Positions 9,871 through 21,072 of a stretch of 64,000 nucleotides of DNA are shown here, piece after piece. The stretch comes from Tubulanus polymorphus. Lineage: Eukaryota > Nemertea > Palaeonemertea > Tubulaniformes > Tubulanidae. Position 1 is the stretch's first letter. Each line of letters opens with the position of its first letter. A program made the position numbers and the translations under genes. The notes under the pieces were generated by a model. It had not been told where the DNA came from, did no database searches, and saw nothing but the letters and a program-made list of their open reading frames with translations. Location: the NCBI RefSeq assembly GCF_964204645.1, contig NC_134032.1, forward strand, positions 10,846,275 to 10,910,274. Direction: 5' to 3'.

Positions 9871-12264
9871 GTGACCAGTATAGTTTCACGATATCCGAAA
9901 ACTAACTATGTAATACTATGAATTATGTAAATATGAATTTAAGATTGAGTCAAATTGTAAAACCGTCAAAAATAGAAGGAATGCACCTCACCACAATATC
10001 ATACGAGCTGAAATTCATTTCTCTGCCGTCTTTCTTCTATCGGCCATAATATTCGCCATCATCACCTCAACGCTTGTGGTTACTGTTAGCATCCTTAAGA
10101 TATGAGTTAGTTTCAGCTAGACGTGCCTTAATTCAAACTGTTTAGTTCTGGTGAATCCGGTTTGCGATAAGGAAAGGTGGTCAATATGGCCACCCGCAGT
10201 AGTGTAGTGTATACGGACTACAAATGTAAATCGAGAGCGACGACGGTCACTTTGAATACGAATTCACCGTCTGCTGAACAATATTCAACCTTGACCACAA
10301 CGTCGTATACGACTTACGACCCGATCCGATCGTTGGGTCGGAGGGAAGCGAGTCTGCGTCAGACTCGATTTTTTAATCGGGAACATTTTCGACAGAGTTT
10401 ACTTTCCGACCACAAGGATAGAATAAGTTTTATTTCCTACGACCCGATCAGATCGTCGTAGCCAATCAGCGACGGGTTTTGCATCACATGTCTTTAAGAC
10501 TCGGCGATGATCGAGTCGTATTTATGACCCGAGTGCTCCTAGGATCGTGAGACAAATGAATCGGCAATCAGTGGTCATACGACGATTTAGTCGGGTCGTA
10601 AGTCGACCTTAGCTTAGCTATAAATAGACTATTTTCTTCACTAACTTCCTCGGCAAATTTTCCCCCCAAAATGGTTTTGTTCGTAATTGCAATCCATAAT
10701 TGCTATTATCAGCCTATATTCAGATATTTCATAATTTTTCTTTAAAATACTAGATAAACTTTTTGTACATATCCCTCTTAAAAGCCTCTTTAGGAGGGAT
10801 GTGCGAAAATGATTATGATTATTATTTCAATATCTACTAATTATCAGCGCTAAGCTAATCAAAGTTACTTTTTAAGACCTTGTCGGCTCTGCAGTTCACT
10901 AATGTCGCTTGTACCTCGCAACTGGTTGACCTTGGAGTGATAACTGAAGGTCAACTCACTTGAGCGGCAATCCTTTTTCGTCTGGATGGAATGCAATATA
11001 AGCTTTATACACTTAGCTTTATAGACTTTAGTTACATAACATCGCAACACACGTCAACCACGTATCCCACGCAGCTGGCACTTCTGTTGAGTGCGCTTGT
11101 TCAAATTGCCGTTCTACAGTAACGTGAGCAATTCCAGTCGATAAATTCAACAAGCTGTGAAAATTGGGAATTGAAATTTGACCAAACTAATTCTTTTAAC
11201 TCCAGCGTTCATCCTATCAAACCAGAATGGTGGACCTAGGCCTTGAGTTACATACAATTAAGGGGAACCGCAAGAATCCACCACCATCGTCCAAGATAAT
11301 GCATTTCAAATTTCAACTTTCGAACTAGATTTTTTGCTTCTGAATCCAAAGGTTATCACTTGAACCACCAAATATTGATTCCAATGATAGTTTTCTTCAA
11401 GATGATTTGCTTTTAAAAGAAATATAAATAATATTTACAGGTATATAAGGGGCGGATACACGGGCTAATTTTGAAGAACTCGTCACATCCTAAAAGGGCT
11501 CATTGATGATGTCCATTATTAGGCAATATTAGACGTACTCCCGAACAAAAATACACCAATTTTCATCGTTGACAAGATGAAAAAGGGCACGTGGAAGACC
11601 TACAAGCAGATCTGGTGGATCCTCTTTTGGAATCTTCGATTGCCACAGTAGCACACATCAACTCGCGCTTCGATGAACGAACGTAGGTGTATCACGGATC
11701 GAAAATTGAAATTCAACATCCGCATAATAAGAGGAACCAAGATCGTCACCGTCCAGTGAGCATGCGCAGGACGCAACTACCGGCGTATATTTCAAACTGA
11801 AACCGTCACCAACCCTAGCCTTCCAAACCAAAGAAAATCACTTATCCCAGAAGAAGGGAAATCTTTCAGCGAGTAAATTCGATTTCAGTTATCATTTTTG
11901 TAAGGGATTTGTCCAATCGTAAAAGAAAATGGTTTGTTTAGGCCTATATAGTTCGCGTTTTATGCCCAGGCCATACACAGGGAGACACAACCCGGAAAAA
12001 AGAAACAGAAAGTATTTCGTGTGTGATGCTCCGAAACAAGAAAAGTCGAAACAACCCAAAAAAGCGTTTCTGTTTTATGTTTCGGGTGAACCGTCTTACT
12101 GCGGTTTAGAGAAAGAGGTTTGTGAGAAAATATTATGAAAAAATATTTTTCATAATATATTTTAAAAATATTCATATAAATTATAGATATAACGGGGAAG
12201 AAATTAAAAACCACATCGAGTTATCGATAACCAATATAAAAACGACCGGCAGCTATTCGTTCGG
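9871..12264. other. Upstream region of VWA gene V1
   Basis: This region is conserved upstream of V3 (41950-44345) and, from about 10340 on, upstream of V2 (31651-33495 and 34511-34726). It includes a palindromic segment with GACTTACGACCCGA at 10311-10324 and its inverse TCGGGTCGTAAGTC at 10591-10604, probably a decayed MITE. A second short palindrome lies at about 11988-12090 (CCCGGAAAAAAGAAACAG against TTTCTGTTTTATGTTTCGGG). The ORF at 11929-12138 overlaps that palindrome and is not treated as a gene. Confidence 0.55.
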
Positions 12265-12272
12265 TATAAATA
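12265..12272 (+). promoter_or_regulatory. TATA box of VWA gene V1
   Basis: TATAAATA in the context GGTATAAATAAC. It lies about 70 bp upstream of a consensus donor (AAAG|GTAAGT at 12341/12342). The same element is at 34727-34734 and 44346-44353. Transcription would start near 12295-12300. Confidence 0.75.
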
Positions 12273-12296
12273 ACACCACATTTCCCCGGTCCAGAC

Positions 12297-12341
12297 ATCA
12301 ACTATTGTTGACCAACACTGTAGTCGTGCTGTAATTTAAAG
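12297..12341 (+). other. 5' untranslated exon of V1 (approximate start)
   Basis: The start is placed about 30 bp after the TATA box. The end is the AAAG|GTAAGT donor. The intron runs 12342-12509 to the acceptor TTCAG|CTAG, and translation begins 10 bases into the next exon, at 12520. The arrangement is kept in V2 and V3. Confidence 0.6.
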
Positions 12342-12519
12342 GTAAGTTGCGTAAACCTCATCATGATTTTGTTCGTCTTCTATGAGACTGCAAATTATCT
12401 ACGTCTGTGATTAGTAAAGTCACAAGCGGGCGGTCGAAGTGTTCACGCCATTTTCTTCTGAAAGGTATTTCATTCAATTTATTTCTATTAATTTCAATTT
12501 CACGTTCAGCTAGAAGAAA

Positions 12520-14660
12520 ATGACTGCAATCTTCTACGGGATGCTATTGGGAGTCGCGTTCGTCTTGGCGCCGGTGGCAGCAATGGCGGAACCTCCCGTC
12601 TTGTCGGACTCAAAACCAAGTAAAACGTGTTTATTTTTCAAAGCAGTGTTAGCGTCTATAATTTTCGGTGATGGTAAAACAAACGGCACCAAACATATAT
12701 AAATTTATGTACACAAAGTCCAACAAAGCATTCAGTGTTATAAATACTTTTTGAATTTTTTTATTATTGAATTATTATTATTATTTCAAAAGGGAAAAAA
12801 TTAATAATTTACCAACCTATACATGCTTTTTTCAGGCACAGTATATATTAGTAGCCTATCCGGTGACAGCTAGAATCTATGAATATAGCGCTAATCTATT
12901 GAATTCGTCAAATCCCAGAGAAGTCATGATTTTTCCTATTTTTAGTGTGTTTGATAAAGAACGATGTTGTTCTCGTGCTGGACCAGAGTGGAAGTTTGAA
13001 AAACGGAATAAATGGACAAGGACCAAACAACATACCGACTGTCAGGAAAGCAACGGAAGACATCGTCAGGGGCTTGCCGCTTCCTAAAGCTAAAGGCGAT
13101 TCCGCAATTTACGAGGTAACAATAAAATGTTGAAAGCACATCGCACATGTACAGGAAAACACAGAAACAGGAGACATGAACATGTTTCCCTATGTCATCA
13201 CGAGAGCCGAGAAATATGGTTTTGAGAACATTTTGTTTCCGAGATCAAACATGTTTGTTTCCGTGTTTCTGTATTTTCCTGCGTCGTGTGCGATGGGCTT
13301 GAAGCTTATGGATGGCTTACCGGTCTACCGGTCAACCATTGGTTTAGGATTAAAAATACGAATTAAGCGAAAGAAACTAAACAAAAAATCTCTGAGTTTA
13401 ACTTAACTTGACCAATCTGAATACTTTATGAATAATTCTGAATAAATATAAGCTTTAACTGGTAATTCATTTTAGAATGTTTTTCTAAATCATCTTTTAG
13501 GTAGAAGTGTATAGGTGGTCATATCTATACGGTATTTCCATATCAATAATGTACTAAATTGTTTTTTGTTCAGGTCGGGGTGTACATGTTTTCGGGAGCT
13601 GATGAACAGCTCATAGTTCAACAAATGACCGAGTTGCAAACGACGCAAGACGTTGATAATATCGTGACTAAAATCGATAATGCAAAAATTAACCACGGCC
13701 AGACACATACAGATACAGCGCTGAAGAATGTCCGAGAACAGGTAGATAAATATTATAGTCTCAGAAAATACCACCTGTAACCACATCCCAATCCAGCGAT
13801 AAAGTACAACATCTGTTATGAGTTATGGACTCGCAAGTAATCGAGATCCGTTGGATGCGGAGTCGTCTCAGAATAAGTTAATTATACGAATCTTTCCAAA
13901 AACGGACCATTTCAACTCATTAAAAACTGGGATCTAAATAAAAGTCAACTTGCTGAATATCTCGGCGATCATCACTCACTATGAACTTCCATCATACTTT
14001 TAAAATTGAATAAACAAATTAGTTATTGTCACATGATTTGGCATCGACGCGTGCCAGGGTTTGGTTGCCTTTGCGCAATTGGTGATGCAACCAAATCCAT
14101 CCTGGTAGTACTTGTCGAGAGAGATGCGTAAGAATCTTGACCATCATGTGCTGCTCCCGAATGGTGAATATGAGAACTAATTCACTTCTCTCATGTCACA
14201 GTAAGAAAATCGAAAATCTTGACTATCACGTGCTGCCCCTATATTAACCATTGGCGGTGAATGCGTGAACTAATCGAGTACTCGCATGCCACTGTAAGAA
14301 TAATAACAATATTTCATTCACTTTCAGATGTTGCCGAACAGTCGCCCAAATGTGAACAACACGGTCGTATTGATCACTGACGGCGAAATTTACAAAGGGA
14401 ACGAGTTCATTAATATCGCAGAAGGCTTGTTGCTCGAGCAGGCGGATAAACTACGAGGCCCCAACACCCGTATCATCGGAGTCGGGGTCGGAGCAAAACT
14501 GCCGGAATTCAGAGAGCAGTTGAAGAAAGTGGTCAGTCGTCCGGTGAGCGAAAACTACTTCGAAATAAAAGATTGGGAAAACGTCAAGAATTATATGGGG
14601 GAAGCGATCACGGCCACTTTGATATGCCCCCCGCCGTGCCGAATGAAATCATACAAATGA
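12520..14660 (+). CDS. Secreted single-VWA-domain protein V1 (4 coding exons)
   Basis: Coding exons are 12520-12619, 12946-13115, 13574-13741 and 14328-14660, giving 771 nt and 256 aa; the introns all obey GT-AG, and the exons join in frame (phase 1, then 0, 0). Residues 1-23 form a signal peptide ending AMA|EPP. The rest is one von Willebrand factor A domain. The MIDAS metal site is complete: DQSGS at 46-50, Thr134 in QTHTDTAL and Asp164 in LITDGE. Cys35, Cys246 and Cys250 make an odd number, so an intermolecular disulfide is possible. NNT near 156 is a glycosylation site. By family, it probably binds an extracellular protein ligand through a divalent metal. The ligand and tissue are unknown. 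The mature protein is identical to that of V3. Confidence 0.88.
13134..13300. mobile_element. Palindromic MITE-like element in V1 intron
   Basis: The left arm AAGCACATCGCACATGTACA and the right end CGTCGTGTGCGATGGGCTT pair as imperfect inverted repeats of about 50 bp. The element lies in the intron after the DQSGS exon. It occupies the same site in V2 (35558-35710) and V3 (45206-45372), so it predates the gene duplication. Confidence 0.65.
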
Positions 14661-14721
14661 ATCCTTTATCTGTTCATCTATATTCAGTCGTATTCCGATG
14701 AAACGTCATATGAAATCAAAC

Positions 14722-14727
14722 AATAAA
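14722..14727 (+). terminator. Poly(A) signal of V1
   Basis: AATAAA lies 62 bases after the stop codon and is conserved at 37178-37183 (V2) and 46854-46859 (V3). Confidence 0.65.
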
Positions 14728-15737
14728 CGTAAACATTTACAAAAAATCACTTTGTTATTGTCATCTCGTCTGGAGTTCATATCATATTCGCCCCTGAAAT
14801 ATTACGGCAGAACGTGGCAGTCAAGGTCAAACGAAGCTCAATATTCTTACTCAACTTCAACTCAATTTAGATTAATTTCATAAGGAAGCATGTTACAGGA
14901 ATATTTACTAACAGAACAAAAATGAAAATTGAGAAGGCTTTCACATGAGGGCCAAGCAAAGGCCGCTACAGCCAGCACCCAAGGAAAAACAAAAAGATAG
15001 AAAAGAAGAGAAGAGAGAAAGGACAATAAAAAAAGAATGAGGCCGAGTTAAGCGTGAGAGAGCCGTTTTGTTACAATATCATTGATCACTCGAGTCAAAT
15101 TGACTTAGGGTCATTGCGGACAACCTTCGCGCTCGTATCGAGCTGAAATCTAAGATGATATTTTTCTTACAGAGTACTTTTTTCAAGCTAGTTACTTTTT
15201 CTCAATTTCGACAAATCAAGGTCTCTTAAAGGATGAAGGAATGGGATCGATGGTATATATTCATGAGAATTGAGTTACGTAGTGAATATTCAGTAAAGAT
15301 CGGTAATGTACTGTGCAGGAGAAATTTAAAAAAAAAACCGGTCAACTGCTGGAAAAGAGTAAAATTGTCATACCACAGCGGAAATTGCACCAAAATAAAC
15401 AACCTAACTTTTCCCGTAATTAAGTATGTTCCTGGAAAAAATCCCATTCATATCAATGAATTATAATCAATGAAAAGCTTTGTTATCAACTTTCACTGAA
15501 AATATTACAAAAAAAACTCATTCGATAAAATCAGACATCATTTACCAAATCAAGAGGCCCCGCACATTAACAACGAGATGAAATGTCATTTGCACGGTGC
15601 GAAAAAATTGCTTATCTTTTAAATGAAAATCGCAACCCCCGACCTGACTCTAAATGCAATTTCACCATACCTACTAGGGACAAATTTGGGCGAAATAAAC
15701 GAAACCCTAATGTAACGTGTTAGCATCAACGCATTCT
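14728..15737. other. Spacer downstream of V1
   Basis: No gene seen. A purine-rich tract (about 14978-15040) is followed by AT-rich sequence. An ORF at 15233-15466 is interrupted in the second copy (47370-47600), so it is not called. The region is conserved at 46860-47871. Confidence 0.55.
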
Positions 15738-16130
15738 CCCTCGATAGGGATTCGTACCTGGTGACACCGCTAGGGCGAACTTCGGTTATCGGAGTTAGTC
15801 GGCTAGAGTCGAACTAAACGAAACCAAATTTCCGTTAGTCGGAACTATGGTCCGGATATGGTCGACCACGGGATTGGACACGGTCGCTGTAGTTCCGACC
15901 CATTTCCATGGCCGAAAGTGTGAAATTTTACGTTGCGACCGAACTATGGTTACCGAGCGTTCGGATATTAGTTCCGACCACTAGTCGACTAGCTACGAAA
16001 ACCGAAGTTGGCCCTATTGCAGTGGCAGCCCCGATGTCATCAGGGTCCTCTCATTATGTTTATTTGATTGGTTGATTTGGTGTGATTTGATTTTGTGTCC
16101 CTTACTAATCGATCACGCCTGCCGGGAACG
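15738..16130. mobile_element. Inverted tRNA-like heads around a TAGGGC MITE (copy 1)
   Basis: A minus-strand tRNA-like head with B-box relic (GGGATTCGTACC, 15748-15759) faces a plus-strand head (GTGGCAGCCCCGATG, from 16022). Between them, 15771-16016 is a 246-bp palindromic element whose roughly 40-bp ends share TAGGGC, AACTTCGGTT and TAGTCG; it ends GCCCTA and is probably a TA-target MITE. The right head continues into a SINE-like tail containing TGTCCCTTAC; about 100 bp of this tail are missing from copy 2. Confidence 0.65.
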
Positions 16131-16438
16131 AAACAGGGGGTTCGATTTTGAAATCGGAAATAAGAGTATAGCCACTTAGACAGCATTTCGAGCAAGACGG
16201 TGAAATAATTGGAGGTGTTACATACAGATTAATCGAATGACTTGTTTAAATCTATTCACAAGCAACATGTATAGTAACGAACCACACGCAAAGTAAGGAC
16301 TGAATTAGATTATGATAAATCTACGGTTGTTCTGGATACGATATGTATTACAAATGTTTTATATCGTGTTCGACTAAATACGTATTTTCTCAAGTGGGAT
16401 CTACTTCAATCAGCGCACAATTTGACTCCGGCGTCTGC

Positions 16439-17455
16439 TCATTTCCTTCGCGGGCAACCTTTAAATGCAAGCGATCGGAACTTTTTACTAGACAAACAGT
16501 AAACAACGAAATTGACGGAGGAATCAAGTTGAACAAACAGAGACGCCACAAAGTAGAAATTAAGATTTGGGATAAAACCTTTGAACTTGAAAAAGTGAAT
16601 TAGCAACTTGTGTAAAGCCATTGGCATTTCGAGTAAAGCAAAAGTTGTTACAACTGAAATCGCTAGTATAACAGGTTGATTATCACTGATTTTATGAGTG
16701 CTCATTTCGGAGCGTCTTTTAGAAGCTATATACAGAGAAAATATTAGAATTACATTTGCAAGAGCTATTCCAAAAAATGGTGCAAATACACCCAATATGT
16801 GTATCACGTTAACCGTCTTTTCAATTCGGAGAGGGCGACTTACTGCTGTCCAAAGATTTCCTTTAAACGGGCAAAGAACGCTAACCATTGCAACATCTCT
16901 AGTAAAATATTGCCAGACTTGAGAAGCGACACTCAAAATAACTATCAATAATAAACAAATGTTACACGTCGATTTAGTACAGATAATCCTAGATTTTAAT
17001 GGAAAGAACACGACAATTAATCGTTCTAAACTGATCAACATTGTCAGTAGATTCCTAATCATTTTAGAAATTTCTTGCACCAGGTTTGTGTGACGGAGGA
17101 GAAATGGGCCAATGAAATCGGTGTGTTCTAAGTAATAGACGTTCCGGCCGTACGTAAGCATGCCATCGGCATATCTTCCGGACTTTGCAATAGCCGTACC
17201 CAATAGAAACATATTATCCGCTATCGTTAGCAGACGTAAAATGTAATACGTGGTTATTACACTTTTAAAACGAAAGAGAACGAAATGTGTGTAAATATTA
17301 AGGAAGAACCCCGTAGTCCACACTACAGGTGAACAGTAAACGAGCACAATTATTCTTTTGGCGATTTCCTTACTGAATGGACAATCTTTTTCAACCGTAG
17401 CATTTGTCCATGATGCATTTCCGCCGTCACTAATCGCAGGTGGTTCCAGCAACAT
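16439..17455 (-). CDS. Class A (rhodopsin-like) peptide-type GPCR, G1a
   Basis: A single-exon 338-aa seven-helix receptor for the plasma membrane. The N-terminus carries glycosylation sites NAS (13-15) and NAT (18-20). TM1 is about 33-60 with Asn53; TM2 contains LLTIAD with Asp80; TM3 ends ERL at 144-146 in place of DRY and is followed by IVVFFPL; TM5 has Pro226; TM6 has LLEMP (Pro278); TM7 has DSSVNFVVY (311-319) in place of NPxxY. The ERLIVVFFPL and SSVNFVVY signatures resemble invertebrate FMRFamide-type receptors, but the ligand is unknown. No Cys is seen at position 3.25; Cys25 and Cys195 might pair instead. It differs from G2a at eight residues. The start is the first Met of the conserved frame. 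Confidence 0.87.
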   Translation of the reverse strand: MLLEPPAISDGGNASWTNATVEKDCPFSKEIAKRIIVLVYCSPVVWTTGFFLNIYTHFVLFRFKSVITTYYILRLLTIADNMFLLGTAIAKSGRYADGMLTYGRNVYYLEHTDFIGPFLLRHTNLVQEISKMIRNLLTMLISLERLIVVFFPLKSRIICTKSTCNICLLLIVILSVASQVWQYFTRDVAMVSVLCPFKGNLWTAVSRPLRIEKTVNVIHILGVFAPFFGIALANVILIFSLYIASKRRSEMSTHKISDNQPVILAISVVTTFALLEMPMALHKLLIHFFKFKGFIPNLNFYFVASLFVQLDSSVNFVVYCLSSKKFRSLAFKGCPRRK

Positions 17456-17555
17456 ACCGAGCGAGAAAACCTATACGTAACGAGTCCGCGTCTGATTTAC
17501 TTTCTATACAAATCATAAAATAATCACCGAATGGCTGCGCACACGTCTTAAACTC

Positions 17556-18311
17556 TTAGAAAGCAAGGTTAATCGTACCTAATTTGCATCGTTTCCTCGA
17601 CACAGCGCATTCATTCAAAGCAACTTGTTCATTCATCTTTTCAGACTTATATCGCCGCGTCAGGTTAATTATCTTAACAATTCGGAGAGGGCGGCGTGCC
17701 AAAGCCCAAAGATCTCTTCTAAATGGGCAAAAAACCCTAATCTTTGCGATGTCTCTAGTGAAATACTGCCAGCCTTGAGAAGTCACACTCAAAATAACTA
17801 TCAATAATAAACAAATGTTACACGTCGATTTAGTGCAGATTATCCTAGATTTTAATAGAAAGAACACGACAATTAATCGTTCTAAACTGATCAACATTAT
17901 AAGCAGATTCCTTATCATTTTCGAAATTTCTTGCACCAGGTTTGTGTGGCGGGCTAGAAATGGACCAAGGAAACTGACGTTATCTAAATAATAGATTTTT
18001 TGGCCGTACGTAAGCATGCTGTGGAAATACCTTCCGGACTTTGAAACAGCGGTACCCAATAGAAACATATTATCCGCTATCGTTAGCAGACGTAAAATGT
18101 AATACGTCGTTATTACACTTTTGAAACGAAAGAGAATGAAATACGTGTAAATATTAAGTACAAATCCCGTAGTCCACACTACAGGTGAACAGTATAGGAG
18201 CACAATTATTCTGTTGGCGATTTCTTTATTGAACGGACAATCTTTTCCAACTGTAGCGTTTAGCCATGACGCATTTCCGCCGTCACTAATCGTTGGTGTT
18301 TTCAGCAACAT
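17556..18311 (-). pseudogene. 3'-truncated GPCR, G1b (895-bp deletion)
   Basis: The first 218 codons match the intact G2b (50208-51254), covering the N-terminus and TM1-TM4 up to the start of TM5. At 17657 the sequence jumps to spacer DNA that in copy 2 lies at 49705. This removes the equivalent of 49706-50600 and leaves 33 unrelated codons before a stop. TM5, TM6 and TM7 are lost, so no functional receptor is expected. The junction has one base of overlap, pointing to end joining and not homologous recombination. Confidence 0.88.
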
Positions 18312-19329
18312 ACCGAACGAGAGTCCGCGTCAGATATACTTTCGACGATTAATGAAATAATCAGCGAATGGTCGCACACACGTTCTCACTAGTAGAATCC
18401 CGGAAAAAAGGTTAATCGTATCTAATTTACATCGCTTCCTCGACACAGCGCAATCGTTTGAAGCAACATTTTCATTCATCTATTAATTCGTATACCATAA
18501 TCTGTATGTCTGATATAATTCAAATATAGACATATTTATATTCTGACGTAGACCGCAGTCAGAATGTTTCTATTTATCAACGTACGACGTTTGTACTAAT
18601 ATCGATGAATTGTAACTTTCAGATATTAGCAGATTCAATATTCCTTTTACAGTCCTGAGCTTAAGGTTGCGCTCAGTATACTGCGTGTTAGACCTACTGA
18701 GAGCTCGCGTCAAAACATGTGTCGCAATATGTACCACTGGCACTCAGATTCAGTGAAGACTCAGAACGACGCAGAATCGTTGACATTCAAAAGCGACAAA
18801 CAGGTATCGACCCAATACATGATGATGGTACTAGTGACTTCAACGATCTCATCATAAAGTTGTATACCACGATCTCATCATAAAGTTGTATACCACTATT
18901 ACTTCATAACCATACAATGCACCTACATACAAATTTGTATTGTATACAAATTTTTCTCTATTAGGCAATAGGATAGGCTCGTATGCTGGGCTGCTGCATC
19001 TTCATGGGAAAACATATTCTAAATTTTTTTCAGACAATTCATCATATTCAAAGAAAATGAATTCACTCGGCAACGTGCAGCTTTAATGACAGTGTATACA
19101 CATTTCGCTACAACAAGTTGGTTGCCTTTCAAATTCTGCGCCACCTGCATTCGCAATCAGAATACTAACTTTTCTTATATTTCAAACTAGTTCTCAACAA
19201 AGCTTTATATAATTTACTTTTTGATAGAATTTCAGGCACTAGTAAAATGGGTCTACTTTGTGTCAACGAAAGATATTAAACATAGCCGCAAAGCAGCGAT
19301 ATCGGGTTTTCTGACTTGAAATGAAAGCC
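18312..19329. other. Spacer between G1b and minisatellite
   Basis: No gene seen. A 26-bp sequence (CGATCTCATCATAAAG core) is tandemly duplicated at 18843-18894 but is single in copy 2 (near 51793). The segment is conserved at 51255-52257. Confidence 0.6.
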
Positions 19330-19909
19330 GCATACCGGGGTATGAATCATTGAAACTTTCGCAACCCGGGTAAAAATACTTGAAACCCTCGCATACCGGG
19401 AAAAATCTTTGAAACCCTCGCATACCGGGATAAGAATCATTGAAACCCTCGCATACTGGGGTAAGAATCATTGAAACCCTCGCATACCGGGGTAAGAATC
19501 ATTGAAACTTCGGCAAACCGGGTAAAAATCATTGAAACCCTCGCATACCGGGGTAAAAATCTTTGAAACCCTCGCATACCGGGGTAAAAATCTTTGAAAC
19601 CCTCGCATATCGGGGTAAGAATCATTGAAACCCTCGCATACCGGGGTAAGAATCATTGAAACCCTCGCATACCGGGGTAAAAATCATTGAAACCCTCGCA
19701 TACCGGGGTAAGAATCATTGAAACCCTCGCATACCGGGGCAAGAATCATTGAAACCCTCGCATACCGGGGTAAGAATCATTGAAACCCTCGCATACCGGG
19801 GTAAGAATAATTGAAAGACACGCATACCGGGGTATGAATCATTGAAACCCACGCATACCGGGGTAAGAATCATTGAAACCCTCGCATACCGGGGTATGAA
19901 TCATTGAAA
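19330..19909. repeat. 31-bp minisatellite, about 19 units (copy 1)
   Basis: The unit is built from GAAACCCTCGCATACCGGGG followed by TAAGAATCATT, 31 bp in total. Units abut without unique spacers, so it is not a CRISPR array. Because 31 is not divisible by 3, the open frames cycle; they spell repeats such as CEGFNDSYPGMRGFQ on the minus strand and are not a gene. Confidence 0.95.
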
Positions 19910-20126
19910 TGTAAGAGAATCGGGTTTATACATTTCAAGGGCCAGCTTCACAAAAACGGCTCATTTGCGAGCTGAACCGAGGGTTGGTCAATAATGCGAG
20001 CGTTTCAATCAGTTTTTAGAAGCCTGCAGTTTCATAGAATGAGTTTAGAATATTTAATCCCAGGGATCAGTTCACAGTGATGGCTTTAGGTTTGAGACCA
20101 GTCCAAGACCAGTTTCGTTCTATATA

Positions 20127-20171
20127 CTGGTCTTAAGTTGTTAGATTGGTTATCTAACAACTTGAGACCGG
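20127..20171. repeat. 20-bp hairpin (copy 1)
   Basis: CTGGTCTTAAGTTGTTAGAT at 20127-20146 pairs with ATCTAACAACTTGAGACCGG at 20152-20171 around a 5-base loop, with two mismatches. The same hairpin is at 53117-53161. Surrounding sequence (19910-20768) contains no gene. Confidence 0.75.
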
Positions 20172-20768
20172 TCTAAGCTCAGTTCGGACAACATCGTGCA
20201 ACTGTCCCCTTGGATTCGTTTCACAAATATGATACATGAATTGTTTTTGTCAAACTGGACCCTCGGCTTAGTTTCATTTCATAAAACTTTACTCAATTCT
20301 TAATTTCTTAATCGTGCCGAGTTGATCATTTTTTATGAAACTGAACCCTTGGGATGTGATTTATATAGGTTTATCATGTGTGACGCCGAGTCTATGAAAC
20401 TGCTGGCGTCTGTAATCACAACTAGAACAAGAGAGAAAACATATATTTATTTCAAATAAAACCATACAACAGTTCATACAAAATCAAGTCCAAGTCCCAT
20501 GATAAAGAATCCTGTTGATGTATCAGCTATTAGATTTTTGATCGTGGGACACGTCTTGGCACATCGTACAAAATAGGTCAATTTACATTATTAATCATTA
20601 AGCAAATTAATTCAAGTTCACCCGGAACAAAACAGTTGAACCGGGTCCTGGGATACAAACAATTACAAACATAATGCTATTACATGGAGCGCGTAAAGTA
20701 TCCAACGCCCTTGATCCATCTCAGAAAGGCCATCATTAATCCTCAATTCAATTTTCAGTGGCAATCAA

Positions 20769-21072
20769 AATGAGATTGAAACCCACTATATATAAATCTA
20801 ATTAAAATCAAAAGACGTTTCGGAGTCTCTCTAGAGACCATCGTGAAGAAATAACTAGAACACAGGGAAAATATAGAGGAAAGAACATGTTAATTGAGAA
20901 GTAAAGAAAGTAGGTTATTTTGTGCTTATAGGTTGAGAGGTTTTGTTATTTTGTGCGTAGGTTGTTCTAGTTATTTCTTCATTCACTCCATCTATCTCTT
21001 GATTTTGAAGAAAACTGAATAAATATCGTGCTTAATCACTTGAATTTCTATATAGTGGGTTCCAATATCATT
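20769..21072. mobile_element. 304-bp palindromic MITE-like element (copy 1)
   Basis: The ends AATGAGATTGAAACCCACTA and TAGTGGGTTCCAATATCATT are inverted repeats. A second inner pair, GAAGAAATAACTAGAAC and GTTCTAGTTATTTCTTC, lies within. There is no coding capacity. The copy 2 equivalent is 53759-54062. Confidence 0.7.

Noticed and set aside
11929-12138. Small plus-strand ORF upstream of V1 (also 44010-44219 and, inverted, 30722-30913)
   Set aside because: It overlaps a short palindrome, is frameshifted upstream of V2, and lies partly in promoter-proximal DNA.
12767-13087. Extra coding exon after the acceptor TTTTTTCAG near 12834 in V1
   Set aside because: The acceptor is not kept in V2, and the phase does not join the first exon to the DQSGS exon.
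13490-13786. Minus-strand ORF over the third VWA exon (also 45562 and 36127)
   Set aside because: Antisense shadow of the VWA exon with no domain of its own.
15233-15466. 77-codon ORF in the spacer downstream of V1
   Set aside because: It is interrupted by changes in the second copy near 47400, and no domain is visible.
16698-16922. Plus-strand ORFs opposite the GPCR genes
   Set aside because: Antisense shadows of the receptor reading frame.
19253-19656. Minus-strand ORFs with CEGFNDSYPGMRGFQ-type repeats
   Set aside because: They are readings of the 31-bp minisatellite; the unit length is not a multiple of three.
19330-19909. CRISPR array
   Set aside because: The units are contiguous with no unique spacers, and the genome is animal-like.
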